Shown here: piece after piece, positions 48,550 through 56,232 of the stretch
Position numbering within the stretch: position 1 is the first letter of the stretch
Layout of the letters: each line of letters starts with the position of its first letter
Source: Paracidovorax wautersii
GTDB lineage: Bacteria > Pseudomonadota > Gammaproteobacteria > Burkholderiales > Burkholderiaceae_C
DNA: 64,000 bases
Assembly (NCBI GenBank): GCA_009912175.1
Contig: WNDQ01000005.1
Location: 43,511-107,510 of the forward strand
Direction: 5' to 3'
Made by a program: the position numbers and the translations under genes
The notes under the pieces: model-generated
Told to the model about the DNA's origin: nothing
Seen by the model: the letters and a program-made list of their open reading frames with translations, nothing else
Database searches by the model: none

Positions 48550-48595
48550 TGAATATTATTTCGATTCATTCGCATCTGCGTTTAAGATCGGAGGT
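48550..48595 (+). promoter_or_regulatory. AT-rich Fur-box-like stretch before the DUF3649 gene
   Basis: The region reads GAATATTATTTCGATTCATT and continues CGCATCTGCG, AT-rich with hexamer spacing that resembles diverged Fur boxes of this bacterial group. The downstream genes are of types usually repressed by iron. No score could be computed, so the call is tentative. Confidence 0.35.
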
Positions 48596-48613
48596 TTTTC
48601 GCTGGCCTCCACC

Positions 48614-48949
48614 ATGACCGCCGCTTTTCCCTTCATGTCCGCCGGGTGCGCACGGGCGCGCGCCCTGGGCCGCGCCGTGGTGCGCTGGCTGCCGCTGGCC
48701 TCGCGCATCGTGGCGGCGGTGCTGGGCGGCTACGGGGTGGCCGCGCTGGTGTCGGTGGCGGCGGTGGCCTGGTCCGCCTCGCCGGTCGAAGGGGTGATGG
48801 CCGGCATGTTGCTGAGTTTTCTGGCCTATGCGGCCGCGGTGGTCTGGGTCTTCGCGGCGCGTTCGGCCACGCGCGCCTGGGCGGGGCTGGTGACGGTGGC
48901 ATTGCCGCTGGCCGCGCTGGCCTGGCTGGTGGCACGCGGGGCGGCATGA
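48614..48949 (+). CDS. DUF3649 small membrane protein of an iron-uptake cassette
   Basis: 111 residues with three hydrophobic segments and a charged N-terminus (RARALGRAVVRWLPLASRIVA in part). DUF3649 proteins occur with PepSY and DUF3325 membrane proteins near siderophore receptors; function is not known. Its stop overlaps the PepSY gene start. Confidence 0.75.
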   Translation: MTAAFPFMSAGCARARALGRAVVRWLPLASRIVAAVLGGYGVAALVSVAAVAWSASPVEGVMAGMLLSFLAYAAAVVWVFAARSATRAWAGLVTVALPLAALAWLVARGAA

Positions 48950-50607
48950 CAACGAACCCGACCGCCAAGGCGGCCCGCCAAGCCGCCGAGCCGCGCGGGC
49001 CCGGCCTGCGCCAGACCATGTCGGACCTGCACATCTGGGCGGGTTTGCTGGTGGGCTGGATCCTGTACGCCATGTTCCTGACGGGCACCGTGAGCTATTT
49101 CCGCGAGGAAATCTCGGCCTGGATGCGACCCGAACTGCCGGTGGCCTCGCCACTGCCGGCAGCTGAGGCCGCGCAGCGCACGGTCGACGCCTTGGCGCGC
49201 GAAGCCGCGGACAGTCCGCAGTGGGGTATCACGCTGCCCACGCCGCGCAACGGCACGGCCAGCGCCTACTGGCTGTCGGTCCAGGGCCGGGGCTATGAAA
49301 CCGGCGTGTTCGACCCCCGCAGCGGCACGCGGCTGGCAGCACGCGAGACGCAGGGCGGCGATTTTTTCTACGGCTTTCACTTCAACCTGCACTACGTGCC
49401 CATCCTCTGGGGACGCTGGATCGCGGGTCTGTGCGCCATGTTCATGCTGGTGGCCATCGTCAGCGGCGTGATCACGCACAAGAAGATCTTTGCCGACTTC
49501 TTCACCTTCCGCTGGGGCAAGGGGCAACGCGCGTGGCTGGACGCGCACAGCGGCCTGTCGGTGCTGGGACTGCCGTTCCATTTCATGATCACCTACACGG
49601 GCCTGGTCACGCTGATGACGCTGTACATGCCATGGGGCGCGCTGACGGCCCTGCCCACGCCGCAGGCGCGCCAGGCCGCCATGGCCGAACAAAGCGCCTA
49701 CATACCGCCCGGCCCGCGCTCCGACGTGCGTGTGCCGCTGGTGCCCGTGGGCGCTATGGTGCGCGAGGCCGAGCAGCGCTGGGGCGCCGGCGAAGCGGGC
49801 CGTCTGCTGGTCAACAACGCCGGCGGCGACAACGCCCGTGTGCTGGTGGTGCGCAGCGAGGGGCGCCGCGTCAGCAGCAGCCCGCAATACCTGGTGTTCG
49901 ACGGCACCAGCGGCGCCTTGCTGCAGGACAAGACCGTCACGGGCGCCGCGGGGCAGACACGCGGCGTGCTGTACGCGCTGCACCTGGGGCGTTTTGCCGA
50001 CACGGTCACGCGCTGGTTCTACTTCCTGGTCAGCCTGGCCGGCACCGCCATGGTGGGCACGGGCCTGGTGCTGTGGACCGTCAAGCGCCGCCAGAAACTG
50101 GCCGACCCGACGCGGCCTTACCTGGGCTTTCGTGTGGTGGAGCGGCTCAACATCGCGGCCATCGCGGGCCTGTCGGTGGCCATGGCGGCCTTCCTGTGGG
50201 GCAATCGCCTGCTGCCGAGTGGACTGGCCGAGCGGGCCAACTCGGAAATCAACCTGTTCTTTGCAGTCTGGGCGGTGACGTTGCTGTATGCCTGTGTGCG
50301 CCCGGCCAAACGTGCCTGGGTCGAGTTGCTGGCGCTGGCCGCGCTGCTGCTGGCGGCCTTGCCGGTGTTCGACGCGCTGACCACGTCGCGCGGCCTGCCG
50401 GCCAGTCTGATGGCCGGCGACTGGGTCTTCGCGGGCTTCGACCTGACCTTGCTGGCGTTCGCGGCCTTGCACGCCTGGCTGGCCATTCGCACGGCCCGCC
50501 ACCAGCCCAAAACGCGACCGGCACCCCGGCGCGCGCGCCACGCCGCTGGCCAGGTCCCAGCCCAGCCGGCAGCCGGCGCCGCATCAGGCCTGGCCACGGG
50601 AGAGTGA
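48946..50607 (+). CDS. PepSY-associated transmembrane protein (PiuB-like, putative ferric-siderophore reductase)
   Basis: 553 residues. N-terminal helix with conserved His (MSDLHIWAGLLVGWILYAMF), periplasmic PepSY-like regions, and further helices with His residues (FHFNLHYVPILWGRWIAG, DAHSGLSVLGLPFHFMITYTG, YALHLGRFADTVTRWFYFL). The His pairs could coordinate heme, and relatives are proposed to reduce ferric siderophores in the periplasm. Middle gene of a three-gene overlapping cassette. Confidence 0.82.
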   Translation: MTTNPTAKAARQAAEPRGPGLRQTMSDLHIWAGLLVGWILYAMFLTGTVSYFREEISAWMRPELPVASPLPAAEAAQRTVDALAREAADSPQWGITLPTPRNGTASAYWLSVQGRGYETGVFDPRSGTRLAARETQGGDFFYGFHFNLHYVPILWGRWIAGLCAMFMLVAIVSGVITHKKIFADFFTFRWGKGQRAWLDAHSGLSVLGLPFHFMITYTGLVTLMTLYMPWGALTALPTPQARQAAMAEQSAYIPPGPRSDVRVPLVPVGAMVREAEQRWGAGEAGRLLVNNAGGDNARVLVVRSEGRRVSSSPQYLVFDGTSGALLQDKTVTGAAGQTRGVLYALHLGRFADTVTRWFYFLVSLAGTAMVGTGLVLWTVKRRQKLADPTRPYLGFRVVERLNIAAIAGLSVAMAAFLWGNRLLPSGLAERANSEINLFFAVWAVTLLYACVRPAKRAWVELLALAALLLAALPVFDALTTSRGLPASLMAGDWVFAGFDLTLLAFAALHAWLAIRTARHQPKTRPAPRRARHAAGQVPAQPAAGAASGLATGE

Positions 50608-50608
50608 C

Positions 50609-50818
50609 ATGAGCCCGCACGCCGCCGCTTTTCTCACGTGCGTGGCCGCCTTCGCCGCGCTGGCGCTGGCGCTGGTGTGGCTCGTGCCCGCCCTGGGGTG
50701 GGGACGGGCGCTGGTCGCCTACAGCGGCCACACCTCGATGGCGGCGGGCCTGGTCTTCGTCGCACTGCTGGCCTGGGCGCGCTGGAAGGTGCGGCGCGCA
50801 CCGCGCCGCTCGACATAG
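50609..50818 (+). CDS. DUF3325 small membrane protein
   Basis: 69 residues with two hydrophobic segments (about 8-30 and 42-62). It is shorter than most DUF3325 proteins but lies in the exact place expected after the PepSY gene, 1 bp from its stop codon. Function unknown; co-occurs with iron-transport membrane proteins. Confidence 0.65.
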   Translation: MSPHAAAFLTCVAAFAALALALVWLVPALGWGRALVAYSGHTSMAAGLVFVALLAWARWKVRRAPRRST

Positions 50819-50897
50819 GAACACCGGCGCGGCGCTGGCCCCGATGGGCAGCCGGGCCGCGCACGGTGTTCAGGGTTCAACCATGGAAAGGAAAGTC

Positions 50898-52064
50898 ATG
50901 CGGTTTTCGATGATCTCGCTCTCGGCCCTCACGGCGGCCGTCTTGCTGGCGGCCTGCGCGCAACCGGGCGGTGCCGGTTCCGCCGCGACCCGCCCGGCGG
51001 CCAGCGCCACGGCGACGGCGGCTGCCGCCGTCCAGCGCCAGGACCTGGCCCCGGGGCTGTATGAGCTGGCCTACAGCGCCCGCCAGAACGCGGTGTTCGT
51101 GGCCGCCACGGGCGGCTTCGGCGACAACGCCGAGAAGCCCCGCGTGCTGCGCCTGGATCCGCAGACGCTGGCCGTGCAGGCCGAGATCGCACTGCCCACA
51201 CGCGGCTTTGGCGTGGTGCTCGATGACGAGGCCGGCCGTCTGTATGTGGGCCACACGGTCGATGCGGCCGTGAGCGTGGTCGACATCGCGGCCAACCGCG
51301 TGGTCTCCACCATCAAGCTCGCCGACAAGGTCAAGTCCAAGGCACCCGACGGCCGCGAGGTCGAACGCGCGCCCCACAACTTCCGCGAACTGGTGCTCGA
51401 CAAGGCCAACCACCGCCTCTACCTGCCCGGCCTGTCGCTGGCGGCCGACGGCGCGCTCTACGTGGTCGACACGCAGGCGCTGCGCCTGGAAAAAGTGGTG
51501 CCCGGCCTGGGCCGCGGCGCCACCGGCATTGCGCTGGACGCGCGCGGCAACCGCCTGTTCGTCTCCAACCTGATGGGGCAGATCGCCGTGGTCGACACCG
51601 TGGGCCTGGTCGTCAGCCGCACCTTCGACAGCGGTGGCGACCAGCCGCTCAACCTGGTCTATGACGCGCCGACCAACCGCCTGTTCGCCATCGACCAGGG
51701 CCTGGCGTCGCTGCAGGATCTGCGCAAGAAAGACAACGCCGACTACGTGGCCCGCCCCGGCAACCGCGTGCTGGTGCTCGACGCCGACAGCGGCAAGTCG
51801 GTCGCCACGCTGCCCGCGGGCGACGGCCCGGTCGCGCTCACACTCGACGCCGCGCGCCAACGCCTGTACGTGACCAACCGTGGCAGCGGCTCGGTCTCGG
51901 TCTTCGACAGCACCCGCTACCAGGCGCTGCAGACCATTGCCCTGCCCACACACCCCAACAGCCTGGCGCTCGATACCGCGCGCAACGTGCTGTACGTCAG
52001 CGTGAAGAACGGCCGTGACGCGGCCCGTGGCAGCCAGGAAAGCGTGGCGCGTATCGCGTTCTAA
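50898..52064 (+). CDS. YncE-like beta-propeller lipoprotein
   Basis: 388 residues. Signal peptide with lipobox LLAACAQ, then a seven-bladed propeller of the YVTN/YncE type: repeats such as GFGVVLDDEAGRLYVGHT, TGIALDARGNRLFVSN, LNLVYDAPTNRLFAID and VALTLDAARQRLYVTNRG. E. coli YncE is an iron-regulated periplasmic propeller of uncertain function; its place after the PepSY cassette supports an iron link. The start at 50898 (ribosome site GGAAAG) is preferred to ATGs at 50844 and 50883. Confidence 0.82.
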   Translation: MRFSMISLSALTAAVLLAACAQPGGAGSAATRPAASATATAAAAVQRQDLAPGLYELAYSARQNAVFVAATGGFGDNAEKPRVLRLDPQTLAVQAEIALPTRGFGVVLDDEAGRLYVGHTVDAAVSVVDIAANRVVSTIKLADKVKSKAPDGREVERAPHNFRELVLDKANHRLYLPGLSLAADGALYVVDTQALRLEKVVPGLGRGATGIALDARGNRLFVSNLMGQIAVVDTVGLVVSRTFDSGGDQPLNLVYDAPTNRLFAIDQGLASLQDLRKKDNADYVARPGNRVLVLDADSGKSVATLPAGDGPVALTLDAARQRLYVTNRGSGSVSVFDSTRYQALQTIALPTHPNSLALDTARNVLYVSVKNGRDAARGSQESVARIAF

Positions 52065-52086
52065 ATAACCGACTGGCGCGCCGCAG

Positions 52087-52128
52087 GCCCTGGTGCCGGT
52101 TGATACCGGCGCCAGGGCTTGTTTGTTG
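52087..52128. terminator. Bidirectional terminator between the YncE-like gene and vapC
   Basis: GCCCTGGTGCCGG (52087-52099) pairs with CCGGCGCCAGGGC (52106-52118), 12 of 13 positions, with a TTGATA loop, followed by a T-rich tail (TTGTTTGTT). It lies between convergent genes and can serve both. Confidence 0.82.
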
Positions 52129-52131
52129 GGG

Positions 52132-52521
52132 TCAATGGCTAGGGACTATGGGGGCGTGATAGCGCACCTTGAACCGCTCGGCCAGGGTTTGCAGGCGTTG
52201 GTCCAGCGTCCACAAGCGCGCATCCGGGGTGATCAGGGTCGAGGCCAGCAGGGCCAGGTCCACCAGGTCGCAGCCCAGGCCGTAAAGCTCTTCGCGTTCG
52301 ATGAAGTCCATGACTTCTTCCAGGGTGGCCTGCCGCGCCTGAAGCAGCAGGGCGATGTCACCCAAGGTCTGGCGGCGCGGTGCGGGCGGTGTTCCGCAGG
52401 CCAGCTCGGCCACGACCATCGGATGCGTCATGGCACTGTCCTGGGCCATGAGTCCGATCAATGCATCGTTGCGGCGCCGGAAATGATCCACCCATACCGA
52501 GGTGTCGATCAGCACTTTCAT
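52132..52521 (-). CDS. vapC: VapC-type PIN toxin
   Basis: 129 residues. [14 protein letters not shown] holds the first catalytic Asp, VVAELACG the Glu, and [13 protein letters not shown] with LWTLDQRL the last acidic residues. Endoribonuclease toxin of a type II system. Its ATG overlaps the vapB stop (ATGA). Confidence 0.9.
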   Translation of the reverse strand: MKVLIDTSVWVDHFRRRNDALIGLMAQDSAMTHPMVVAELACGTPPAPRRQTLGDIALLLQARQATLEEVMDFIEREELYGLGCDLVDLALLASTLITPDARLWTLDQRLQTLAERFKVRYHAPIVPSH

Positions 52522-52724
52522 GCGGCGGCGGGTTCATCGCGGCGGCGCGGCACGTCCGGCATGTCCGGTGTGCTTCCCCCCAGGGCGGCCAGCCGCTTGG
52601 CCGCCTGAATCCGCACAAAGGTCTGAATGGCTTCGCGGAACAGATCGGCCTTGTCCATGCCGGGGTCGGCCATCTCCAGGGCTTTGGCGTACAAGGTGTC
52701 GTCAATGGTGACGGTGGTTCGCAT
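52518..52724 (-). CDS. vapB: VapB-type antitoxin
   Basis: 68 residues. [20 protein letters not shown] is a ribbon-helix-helix start of the VapB type; the C-terminal part is charged and Ala/Pro-rich and should fold on VapC. The ATG at 52724 has AAGGAG six bases upstream; an ATG at 52739 lacks one. Confidence 0.85.
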   Translation of the reverse strand: MRTTVTIDDTLYAKALEMADPGMDKADLFREAIQTFVRIQAAKRLAALGGSTPDMPDVPRRRDEPAAA

Positions 52725-52744
52725 GGCGGGCTCCTTCATCTTTT

Positions 52745-52774
52745 CTGATGCTATTTTTCATCAGATGCAGCATC
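52745..52774. promoter_or_regulatory. vapBC operator
   Basis: CTGATG (52745-52750) and CATCAG (52759-52764) form an inverted repeat with an 8-bp AT-rich spacer, directly followed by GATGC-A-GCATC (52764-52774), a second perfect palindrome. Overlapping palindromes just upstream of the antitoxin gene fit conditional autoregulation by VapBC. Confidence 0.6.
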
Positions 52775-52968
52775 AAAGCAAATTCGATCAACCGCGAATC
52801 CTTGCCGCCGACGTGTAGGCCGGCGCCAGCCTCGGCGTGGCGGACTGCCTAGTTTTTGAGCGCTGTAAAGAAATCCTTTGAAAGACAAGGGGCTACGTTT
52901 CCCATACCGGGCTTGCCCCATCTTGTCCACAATTTTGTCCAGAGGGTCCGGGGATAAGCGATGCTTCC

Positions 52969-53057
52969 TTGCCTGTTTTTTGAGCAGGAGAGAGATGACC
53001 CTGAAGAATCAAAGGCTTGGGATTGTCATACGGTGCAAAACACGGCTTATCCACAGC
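52969..53057 (+). repeat. 89-bp DnaA-box-containing repeat, copy A
   Basis: Direct repeat of 53503-53591 with the same length and no gaps. Ends are best conserved: TTGCCTGTTTTTTG at the left and ACACGGCTTATCCACAGC at the right, with a central AATCAA-GGCTTG word at the same offset (38). The right end contains TTATCCACA (53047-53055), a perfect DnaA box word; a related TTGTCCACA lies at 52924-52932 and CTTATCCCC on the minus strand nearby. The stretch 52775-53118 around it holds no gene. Confidence 0.75.
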
Positions 53058-53118
53058 ATTGCGCCCAGGCGCTGGGGATAGCGCGGCGCGGTGTCGCGCC
53101 GATGACGGCGGCGCCAGC

Positions 53119-53484
53119 TCAGCCGCCGGCGCGTTTGGCGCGGTGGCCGAGTTTGGTCAGCGCGGCCAGCACGCGTTCGACATGGCCGCCCTGGATCTCG
53201 ATGACGCCGTCCTTGACCGTGCCGCCGCTGCCGCAGGCGGCCTTGAGCTGTTTGCCCAGCGCGGCCAGCGCCACGTCGTCGCCGGGCGCGCCGTGGACAG
53301 CGGTGACGGTCTTGCCGCCCCGGCCCTTGGTCTCGCGTTTGACGCGCAGCGTGCCATCGCCGGCCGGGCGTTGGGCGGCCTTCTGCGCCTGGCAGGCACA
53401 TTGGGCGACGCGCTGGCGGCAGTCCGGGCAGACGCGGCCCGTGTCGGTCGAATAGACCAGGCGGCTCAGGTCGCTCAGTGGCAC
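53119..53484 (-). CDS. yciH: SUI1/YciH-family translation initiation factor-like protein
   Basis: 121 residues from a GTG at 53484. An N-terminal zinc-ribbon-like CPDCRQ..CAC is followed by the SUI1 domain (LRVKRETKGRGGKTVTAV, LAALGKQLKAACGSGGTVKDG, EIQGGHVERVLAALTKLG). Homologue of eukaryotic eIF1; in bacteria it may influence start-codon selection, role uncertain. The GTG start is preferred because upstream in-frame sequence falls within repeat copy B. Confidence 0.85.
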   Translation of the reverse strand: MPLSDLSRLVYSTDTGRVCPDCRQRVAQCACQAQKAAQRPAGDGTLRVKRETKGRGGKTVTAVHGAPGDDVALAALGKQLKAACGSGGTVKDGVIEIQGGHVERVLAALTKLGHRAKRAGG

Positions 53485-53502
53485 GGCAGTTCCCTTGCTG
53501 AA

Positions 53503-53591
53503 TTGCCTGTTTTTTGGGCGCGCATGGAATGTGGATTCAAAATCAAGGGCTTGATTGAGTTTTCCCGCGCCAGACACGGCTTATCCACAGC
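53503..53591 (+). repeat. 89-bp DnaA-box-containing repeat, copy B
   Basis: Second copy of the repeat at 52969-53057, same orientation, offset 534 bp. It contains TTATCCACA at 53581-53589, followed closely by an inverted related word (GTGGACAAG near 53610). It lies in the short gap between hemL and yciH, directly upstream of the yciH start. Confidence 0.75.
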
Positions 53592-53635
53592 CGTGTCCAG
53601 TGCGGGCGTGGACAAGTCCGAGGCCGATGCGATGT

Positions 53636-54937
53636 TCACAGGCCCTTGAAGGCCGCACGCGCGGCCTCCAGCGTGGCGTCGATGTCGGCGGCAGTGTGGG
53701 CGGCGCTCACGAAGCCGGCCTCGTAGAGCGCGGGCGCGATCGACACGCCGCGGTCGAGCAGGCCATGGAACAGCCGGTTGAAGCGCGCGCCGTCGCTCTT
53801 CATGACCTGGCCGTAGTTCAGCGGCAGCTGGTCGAGCAGGAAGAAACCGAACATGCCGCCTTCGCTGTCGACCACCAGCGGCACACCGGCCTCGCGCGCG
53901 GCGGCCTTGAGGCCGTCGACCAGGCTGCGGGTCTGCTTGGACAGGGCTTCGTAGAAGCCGGGCTTCTGGATCTCGCGCAGCGTGGCCAGGCCGCAGGCGG
54001 TGGCGACCGGGTTGCCCGAGAGCGTGCCGGCCTGGTAGACGGTCCCGAGCGGCGCCAGGTGCCGCATGATCTCGCGCGAGGCACCGAAGGCCGCCAGCGG
54101 CATGCCGCCGCCGATGACCTTGCCCAGCACGGTGATGTCGGGCTGGACCTTGAGCACGCTTTGCGCGCCGCCCAGCGCCACACGAAAGCCGGTCATCACC
54201 TCGTCGATGATGAGCAGCGCGCCGTACTGCGTGCACAGGCTGCGGCAGCGCTGGATGAAGGCGGGCGTGGGCCGCACGAAGTTCATGTTGCCCGCGATGG
54301 GCTCCAGGATCAGGCCGGCGATCTCGGGCCCGTGGATGGCGAAGGCTTCTTCGAGCTGGGCGACGTTGTTGTACTCCAGCACCAGCGTGTGCTGGACCAC
54401 CTCGGGCGGCACGCCCGCGCTGGTGGCGGTGCCGAAGGTCGCCAGGCCCGAGCCGGCCTTGACCAGCAGCGAGTCGGCGTGGCCGTGGTAGCAGCCTTCA
54501 AATTTGACGATGCGCGAGCGGCCGGTGGCGCCGCGCGCCAGGCGGATGGCGCTCATGCCGGCCTCGGCGCCCGAGCTGGTCAGCCGCACCATCTCGATCG
54601 AAGGCACGAGCTTGACGATTTCCTCGGCCAGTTCCACTTCGCGTTCGGTGGGTGCGCCGAAAGACAGGCCCTGTTCGAGCGCGCGCTGCACGGCTTCGAT
54701 CACGGCCGGGTGGTTGTGGCCCAGGATCATCGGGCCCCAGGAGCCCACGTAGTCGATGTAACGATCGCCATTGGCGTCCCACACGTAGGCACCCTGCGCG
54801 CGTTCGATGAAACGGGGCGTGCCGCCCACGGCCTTGAAGGCACGCACGGGCGAGTTGACGCCGCCGGGGATGAGCTGCTGTGCGCGCTCGAACAGCGTGG
54901 CGTTGCGGTCGGGGGACGAATGAAGAGCGGAAGTCAT
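53636..54937 (-). CDS. hemL: Glutamate-1-semialdehyde 2,1-aminomutase
   Basis: 433 residues. PLP fold-type I enzyme with [40 protein letters not shown] and the PLP-binding Lys in [11 protein letters not shown]; these are family signatures. Makes 5-aminolevulinate, the first committed heme precursor. Complete. Confidence 0.95.
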   Translation of the reverse strand: MTSALHSSPDRNATLFERAQQLIPGGVNSPVRAFKAVGGTPRFIERAQGAYVWDANGDRYIDYVGSWGPMILGHNHPAVIEAVQRALEQGLSFGAPTEREVELAEEIVKLVPSIEMVRLTSSGAEAGMSAIRLARGATGRSRIVKFEGCYHGHADSLLVKAGSGLATFGTATSAGVPPEVVQHTLVLEYNNVAQLEEAFAIHGPEIAGLILEPIAGNMNFVRPTPAFIQRCRSLCTQYGALLIIDEVMTGFRVALGGAQSVLKVQPDITVLGKVIGGGMPLAAFGASREIMRHLAPLGTVYQAGTLSGNPVATACGLATLREIQKPGFYEALSKQTRSLVDGLKAAAREAGVPLVVDSEGGMFGFFLLDQLPLNYGQVMKSDGARFNRLFHGLLDRGVSIAPALYEAGFVSAAHTAADIDATLEAARAAFKGL

Positions 54938-55049
54938 GGTCGGTGCCGGTCGGGAGCCGGATCAATCGAAGGGAAGTCGCCGGCGTGTGCCGGCCGGGTG
55001 TCGGTCGCCGATGTCAGTGGCGGGTGTCGTGGTCGGGCAGCTCGAAGTC

Positions 55050-55952
55050 TTAGGCCGTGGGCAGGGCGGTCTCGGCCTCGTCCCCGGTTTCGTCGGCCTC
55101 GCCCTGCGCCCAGAACAGGCGGTCGGGGATGACGTTGCCCATGCCGGGCCGAAAGCCGTGGGCCAGCGCCTGGTCCAGATAACTCAGGGCCTCGTTGAAG
55201 GCGTCCTCGACGTTGCAGCCCGAAGCCAGCAGCGCCGTGATCGCCGCCGACAGCGTGTCGCCCGCGCCGGTGAAGATGACCTCGAAATGTTCGAAGGCAC
55301 GCGAAGCCAGCACGGTTTCGGGCGTGGCGAGCTGGTTGTCGGTGTAGCCGCCGGGCTGCACGATGCCGGTGACCAGCACATAGGGCACGCCCTGGGCCGC
55401 GGCGGCCTTGGCGATGTCGCGCGCTGACGGCGCCCGCTCGTGCGGCCAGTCCGGCAGCAGCCAGCGCGCGAGCGTGCCGTGGCTGCCGATCAGCAGGCTG
55501 GTCTGCGGCAGCAGCAGGTCGAAGAAGGCGTCGAAGTAGCTGTCCGCGTCGGCGCCGTCCCACCAGTTGAGGCTGGGCATGTAGGCGATCAGCGGAATGT
55601 CCGCGTAGTCGGTGGCCAGTTCCGCCACCACGCTGATGGCCTCGGTCGAGCCCAGGAAGCCCACCTTCACGGCCTGCACCGGCATGTCCTCGAGCACCCC
55701 GCGCGCCTGCTGGATCACCAGTTCCTCGTCGAGCGCGTGGTGCTCGAAGATCTCGGCGCTGTCGCGCACGTAGACCGCCGTGGTCACGGCCAGCGGGTGG
55801 GCGCCGACCGACATGATGCTGCTCACGTCCGCCGTCAAGCCACCGGCGCCGCTGGGGTCGCCCGCGTTGAAACACATCACGCAGGCCGGCGTGAGGTCTT
55901 GGGGGCTGTCGGTGGCGGTGTCGGACGGGGGCGTGTTCTGGGTGTCGGTCAT
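55050..55952 (-). CDS. thiD: Hydroxymethylpyrimidine/phosphomethylpyrimidine kinase
   Basis: 300 residues with ribokinase fold: CVMCFNAGDPSGAGGLTADVSSI in the N-terminal substrate site and FTGAGDTLSAAITALLASG with the catalytic Asp and anion hole. Phosphorylates the pyrimidine moiety of thiamine. Directly precedes hemL in the same direction; it has a longer N-terminus than usual (about 20 extra residues). Confidence 0.88.
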   Translation of the reverse strand: MTDTQNTPPSDTATDSPQDLTPACVMCFNAGDPSGAGGLTADVSSIMSVGAHPLAVTTAVYVRDSAEIFEHHALDEELVIQQARGVLEDMPVQAVKVGFLGSTEAISVVAELATDYADIPLIAYMPSLNWWDGADADSYFDAFFDLLLPQTSLLIGSHGTLARWLLPDWPHERAPSARDIAKAAAAQGVPYVLVTGIVQPGGYTDNQLATPETVLASRAFEHFEVIFTGAGDTLSAAITALLASGCNVEDAFNEALSYLDQALAHGFRPGMGNVIPDRLFWAQGEADETGDEAETALPTA

Positions 55953-55986
55953 GCGTGCAAGCCAGCGGGCCGAAGGGCCTGCTCGA

Positions 55987-56005
55987 TAGAATGAAGTTCA
56001 TTCTA
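55987..56005. promoter_or_regulatory. Symmetric divergent promoter palindrome between thiD and the rubredoxin gene
   Basis: TAGAATGAAGTTCATTCTA is a perfect 9-bp inverted repeat around one G. Each strand reads TAGAAT, a usable -10 hexamer, so the two divergent promoters may share overlapping -10 boxes. No consensus -35 is visible on either side. Confidence 0.5.
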
Positions 56006-56048
56006 GGGCGGGTTCACCGCCCGCCGGACCACGACCAGACGAGCCACT

Positions 56049-56228
56049 GTGAGCGACCAAGATTTCAAGACCTGGATGTGCCTGACCTGCGGTTGGGTCT
56101 ACGACGAGGCCGAGGGCGACCCCGAACACGGCCTGCCCGCCGGCACGCGCTGGGCCGACGTGCCCATGAACTGGACCTGCCCCGAGTGCGGCGCGCGCAA
56201 GGAAGACTTCGAGATGATGGAGTTGTGA
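56049..56228 (+). CDS. Rubredoxin
   Basis: 59 residues from a GTG at 56049. The iron site CMxxCxxC pattern is present as C11-L-T-C14-G and C44-P-E-C47-G, with WVYDEAEGDPEHGLPAGT and WADVPMNWTC between, all standard. Small one-iron electron carrier. Divergent from thiD and 4 bp before the end of the convergent photolyase gene. Confidence 0.92.
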   Translation: MSDQDFKTWMCLTCGWVYDEAEGDPEHGLPAGTRWADVPMNWTCPECGARKEDFEMMEL

Positions 56229-56232
56229 CGGC

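Noticed and set aside
52915..53610. DnaA-box words as a replication origin
   Set aside because: Only a few boxes, no AT-rich unwinding region, and no dnaA, dnaN or rpmH nearby. Treated as a repeat pair instead.
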